Shown piece after piece: positions 6,379-6,833 of a DNA stretch of 6,833 nt. The notes under the pieces were generated by a model, which saw nothing but the letters and a program-made list of their open reading frames with translations, was not told where the DNA came from and did no database searches. How positions within the stretch are numbered: the first letter of the stretch is position 1; each line of letters begins with the position of its first letter. A program made the position numbers and the translations under genes. Origin of the DNA: JAAYCI01 sp964369525 (lineage in GTDB: Bacteria; Bacillota; Clostridia; Oscillospirales; Ruminococcaceae); NCBI GenBank assembly GCA_964369525.1, contig CAYJEW010000069.1, forward strand, positions 1 through 6,833, in the 5' to 3' direction.

Positions 6379-6421
6379 GTGCAGCAGGTGTATTACCCAC
6401 ACGAGAGCACACCTGCTGCAC
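6379..6421. other. Perfect 13-bp inverted repeat without T-run
   Basis: GTGCAGCAGGTGT (6379-6391) and ACACCTGCTGCAC (6409-6421) around a 17-base loop, 33 bases after the lipoprotein stop. Neither side has a T-tract. It could end transcription with help from Rho, protect the mRNA 3' end, or be an operator-like palindrome near the tRNA promoter, whose -35 is 36 bases downstream. Confidence 0.7.
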
Positions 6422-6457
6422 CGCACCACTACCAATCCCACAAAATCATAGCAACCC

Positions 6458-6486
6458 TTTACTATTCACCGCAACTGATATATAAT
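6458..6486 (+). promoter_or_regulatory. Promoter of tRNA-Lys
   Basis: TTTACT (6458-6463), a 17-base spacer, and perfect TATAAT (6481-6486); a second overlapping TATAAT is at 6486-6491. The expected start near 6493 leaves a short 5' leader of about 32 bases for RNase P removal. Confidence 0.7.
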
Positions 6487-6524
6487 ATAATAGTTGCCCA
6501 CACCACCGCATAAACCATCTCCAT

Positions 6525-6600
6525 GCGCTATTAGCTCAGTTGGTAGAGCAACTGACTCTTAATCAGTGGGTCCTGGGTTCGAATCCCCGATGGCGCACCA
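6525..6600 (+). tRNA. trnK: tRNA-Lys (anticodon CTT)
   Basis: A full cloverleaf of 76 bases with encoded CCA (6598-6600). Acceptor GCGCTAT/ATGGCGC (one T-G), D stem GCTC/GAGC, anticodon stem ACTGA/TCAGT with loop CTCTTAA, so anticodon CTT at 6558-6560 reads AAG. The T arm has the TTCGAAT loop, but its stem CTGGG/CCCCG contains one T-C mismatch (6574/6588), which is unusual. The discriminator base is A. Confidence 0.96.
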
Positions 6601-6615
6601 GCAGCGTGACGCTGC
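6601..6615 (+). repeat. Palindrome directly after tRNA-Lys CCA
   Basis: GCAGCGTGACGCTGC, 7-bp arms around one base, begins at the base after CCA. Its core CAGCGTNACGCTG recurs at 6696-6708. Confidence 0.6.
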
Positions 6616-6624
6616 ACCCAATTC

Positions 6625-6655
6625 GCCCTTTAGCATAAGCTAGAGGGCATTTTTT
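6625..6655 (+). terminator. Terminator of tRNA-Lys
   Basis: GCCCTTTAGC (6625-6634) / GCTAGAGGGC (6639-6648), 10 bp with one T-G pair, loop ATAA, followed by A and six T (6650-6655). Confidence 0.9.
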
Positions 6656-6695
6656 ATGCCTGAAATTAAATGGTATCTATTTTGTACAACCAACA

Positions 6696-6708
6696 CAGCG
6701 TAACGCTG
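6696..6708. repeat. Second copy of CAGCGTNACGCTG palindrome
   Basis: Identical to 6602-6614 except for the central base. It lies between the two tRNA terminators with no gene assigned. Confidence 0.55.
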
Positions 6709-6746
6709 GGCCAAGCTTATTTTGGGGTAGCGTTTCTTTATACAAC

Positions 6747-6783
6747 AAAAAAACACCACAAACATAAAGTTTGTGGTGTTTTT
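6747..6783 (-). terminator. Terminator of tRNA-Asn, possibly bidirectional
   Basis: Perfect 15-bp inverted repeat (6749-6763 / 6769-6783) with a 5-base loop. Read on the - strand it ends in seven T (complement of 6747-6753). The + strand side also ends in five T (6779-6783), so it can act as a second stop for + strand transcripts. It begins at the last base of the tRNA-Asn CCA. Confidence 0.88.
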
Positions 6784-6833
6784 GGCTCCCCAAGTTGGAC
6801 TTGAACCAACGACCCTGCGGTTAACAGCCGCAT
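6783..6833 (-). tRNA. trnN: tRNA-Asn (anticodon GTT), 5' part beyond the window
   Basis: Read on the - strand: anticodon stem TGCGG/CCGCA with loop CTGTTAA (anticodon GTT), variable GGGTC, T stem GTTGG/CCAAC with loop TTCAAGT, acceptor 3' strand TTGGGGA, discriminator G, and encoded CCA (6783-6785). The D arm and 5' acceptor strand lie right of base 6833. It converges on tRNA-Lys. Confidence 0.95.

Noticed and set aside
6525..6833. Phage or island attachment site at the tRNA genes
   Set aside because: No integrase gene and no duplicated tRNA 3' end in the window.

Overview
The window looks like chromosomal DNA from a Gram-positive, Clostridia-type bacterium, perhaps a gut Oscillospirales-like lineage. 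The grounds are Shine-Dalgarno-led genes, two or three lipobox lipoproteins with Ser- or Asn/Gln-rich linkers, short intergenic regions with hairpin-plus-T terminators, moderate GC, and tRNA genes that encode their CCA. The lineage is an inference and no taxonomic marker gene is present. All protein genes are on the + strand and each appears to be its own transcription unit.

Left part (1-3331): two tandem paralogous genes for cell-surface proteins. The first (3-1448) enters from the left edge, so its N-terminus is missing. The second (2009-3331) is complete and is a lipoprotein. Both share a Ser/Ala-rich stalk, an Ig-like domain with a W...YYC pattern, a short Thr/Pro hinge, a ~35-residue 'WVxGTxVTxxNAAxVLGDG' segment, and a C-terminal series of beta-helix-like coils. 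Glycine-rich loops are inserted after each coil and lengthen towards the C-terminus, far more in copy 1 than in copy 2. Between them lies a 560-base gene-free stretch holding a terminator and an odd GC- and CpG-rich element with nested inverted repeats (about 1664-1840), which may be a structured RNA or a dispersed repeat.

Middle (3332-5495): a terminator, then a 616-aa ion channel of the bacterial CASTOR/POLLUX type (two membrane segments, a DPG pore-like motif, two Rossmann/RCK-like halves), then its terminator. The best promoter candidate for the next gene sits on top of that terminator.

Right part (5496-6833): a 273-aa lipoprotein with a domain I do not recognise, a perfect 13-bp hairpin without a T-run, a tRNA-Lys(CTT) with a good promoter and terminator, and a tRNA-Asn(GTT) on the opposite strand that runs off the right edge. 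The two tRNA genes converge on terminators in the ~180 bases between them. I see no sign that these genes form a shared pathway. The common theme is the cell envelope: surface adhesin-like or carbohydrate-binding-like lipoproteins, a membrane channel and another lipoprotein. The least ordinary items are the tandem Gly-loop beta-helix proteins and the intergenic hairpin element.
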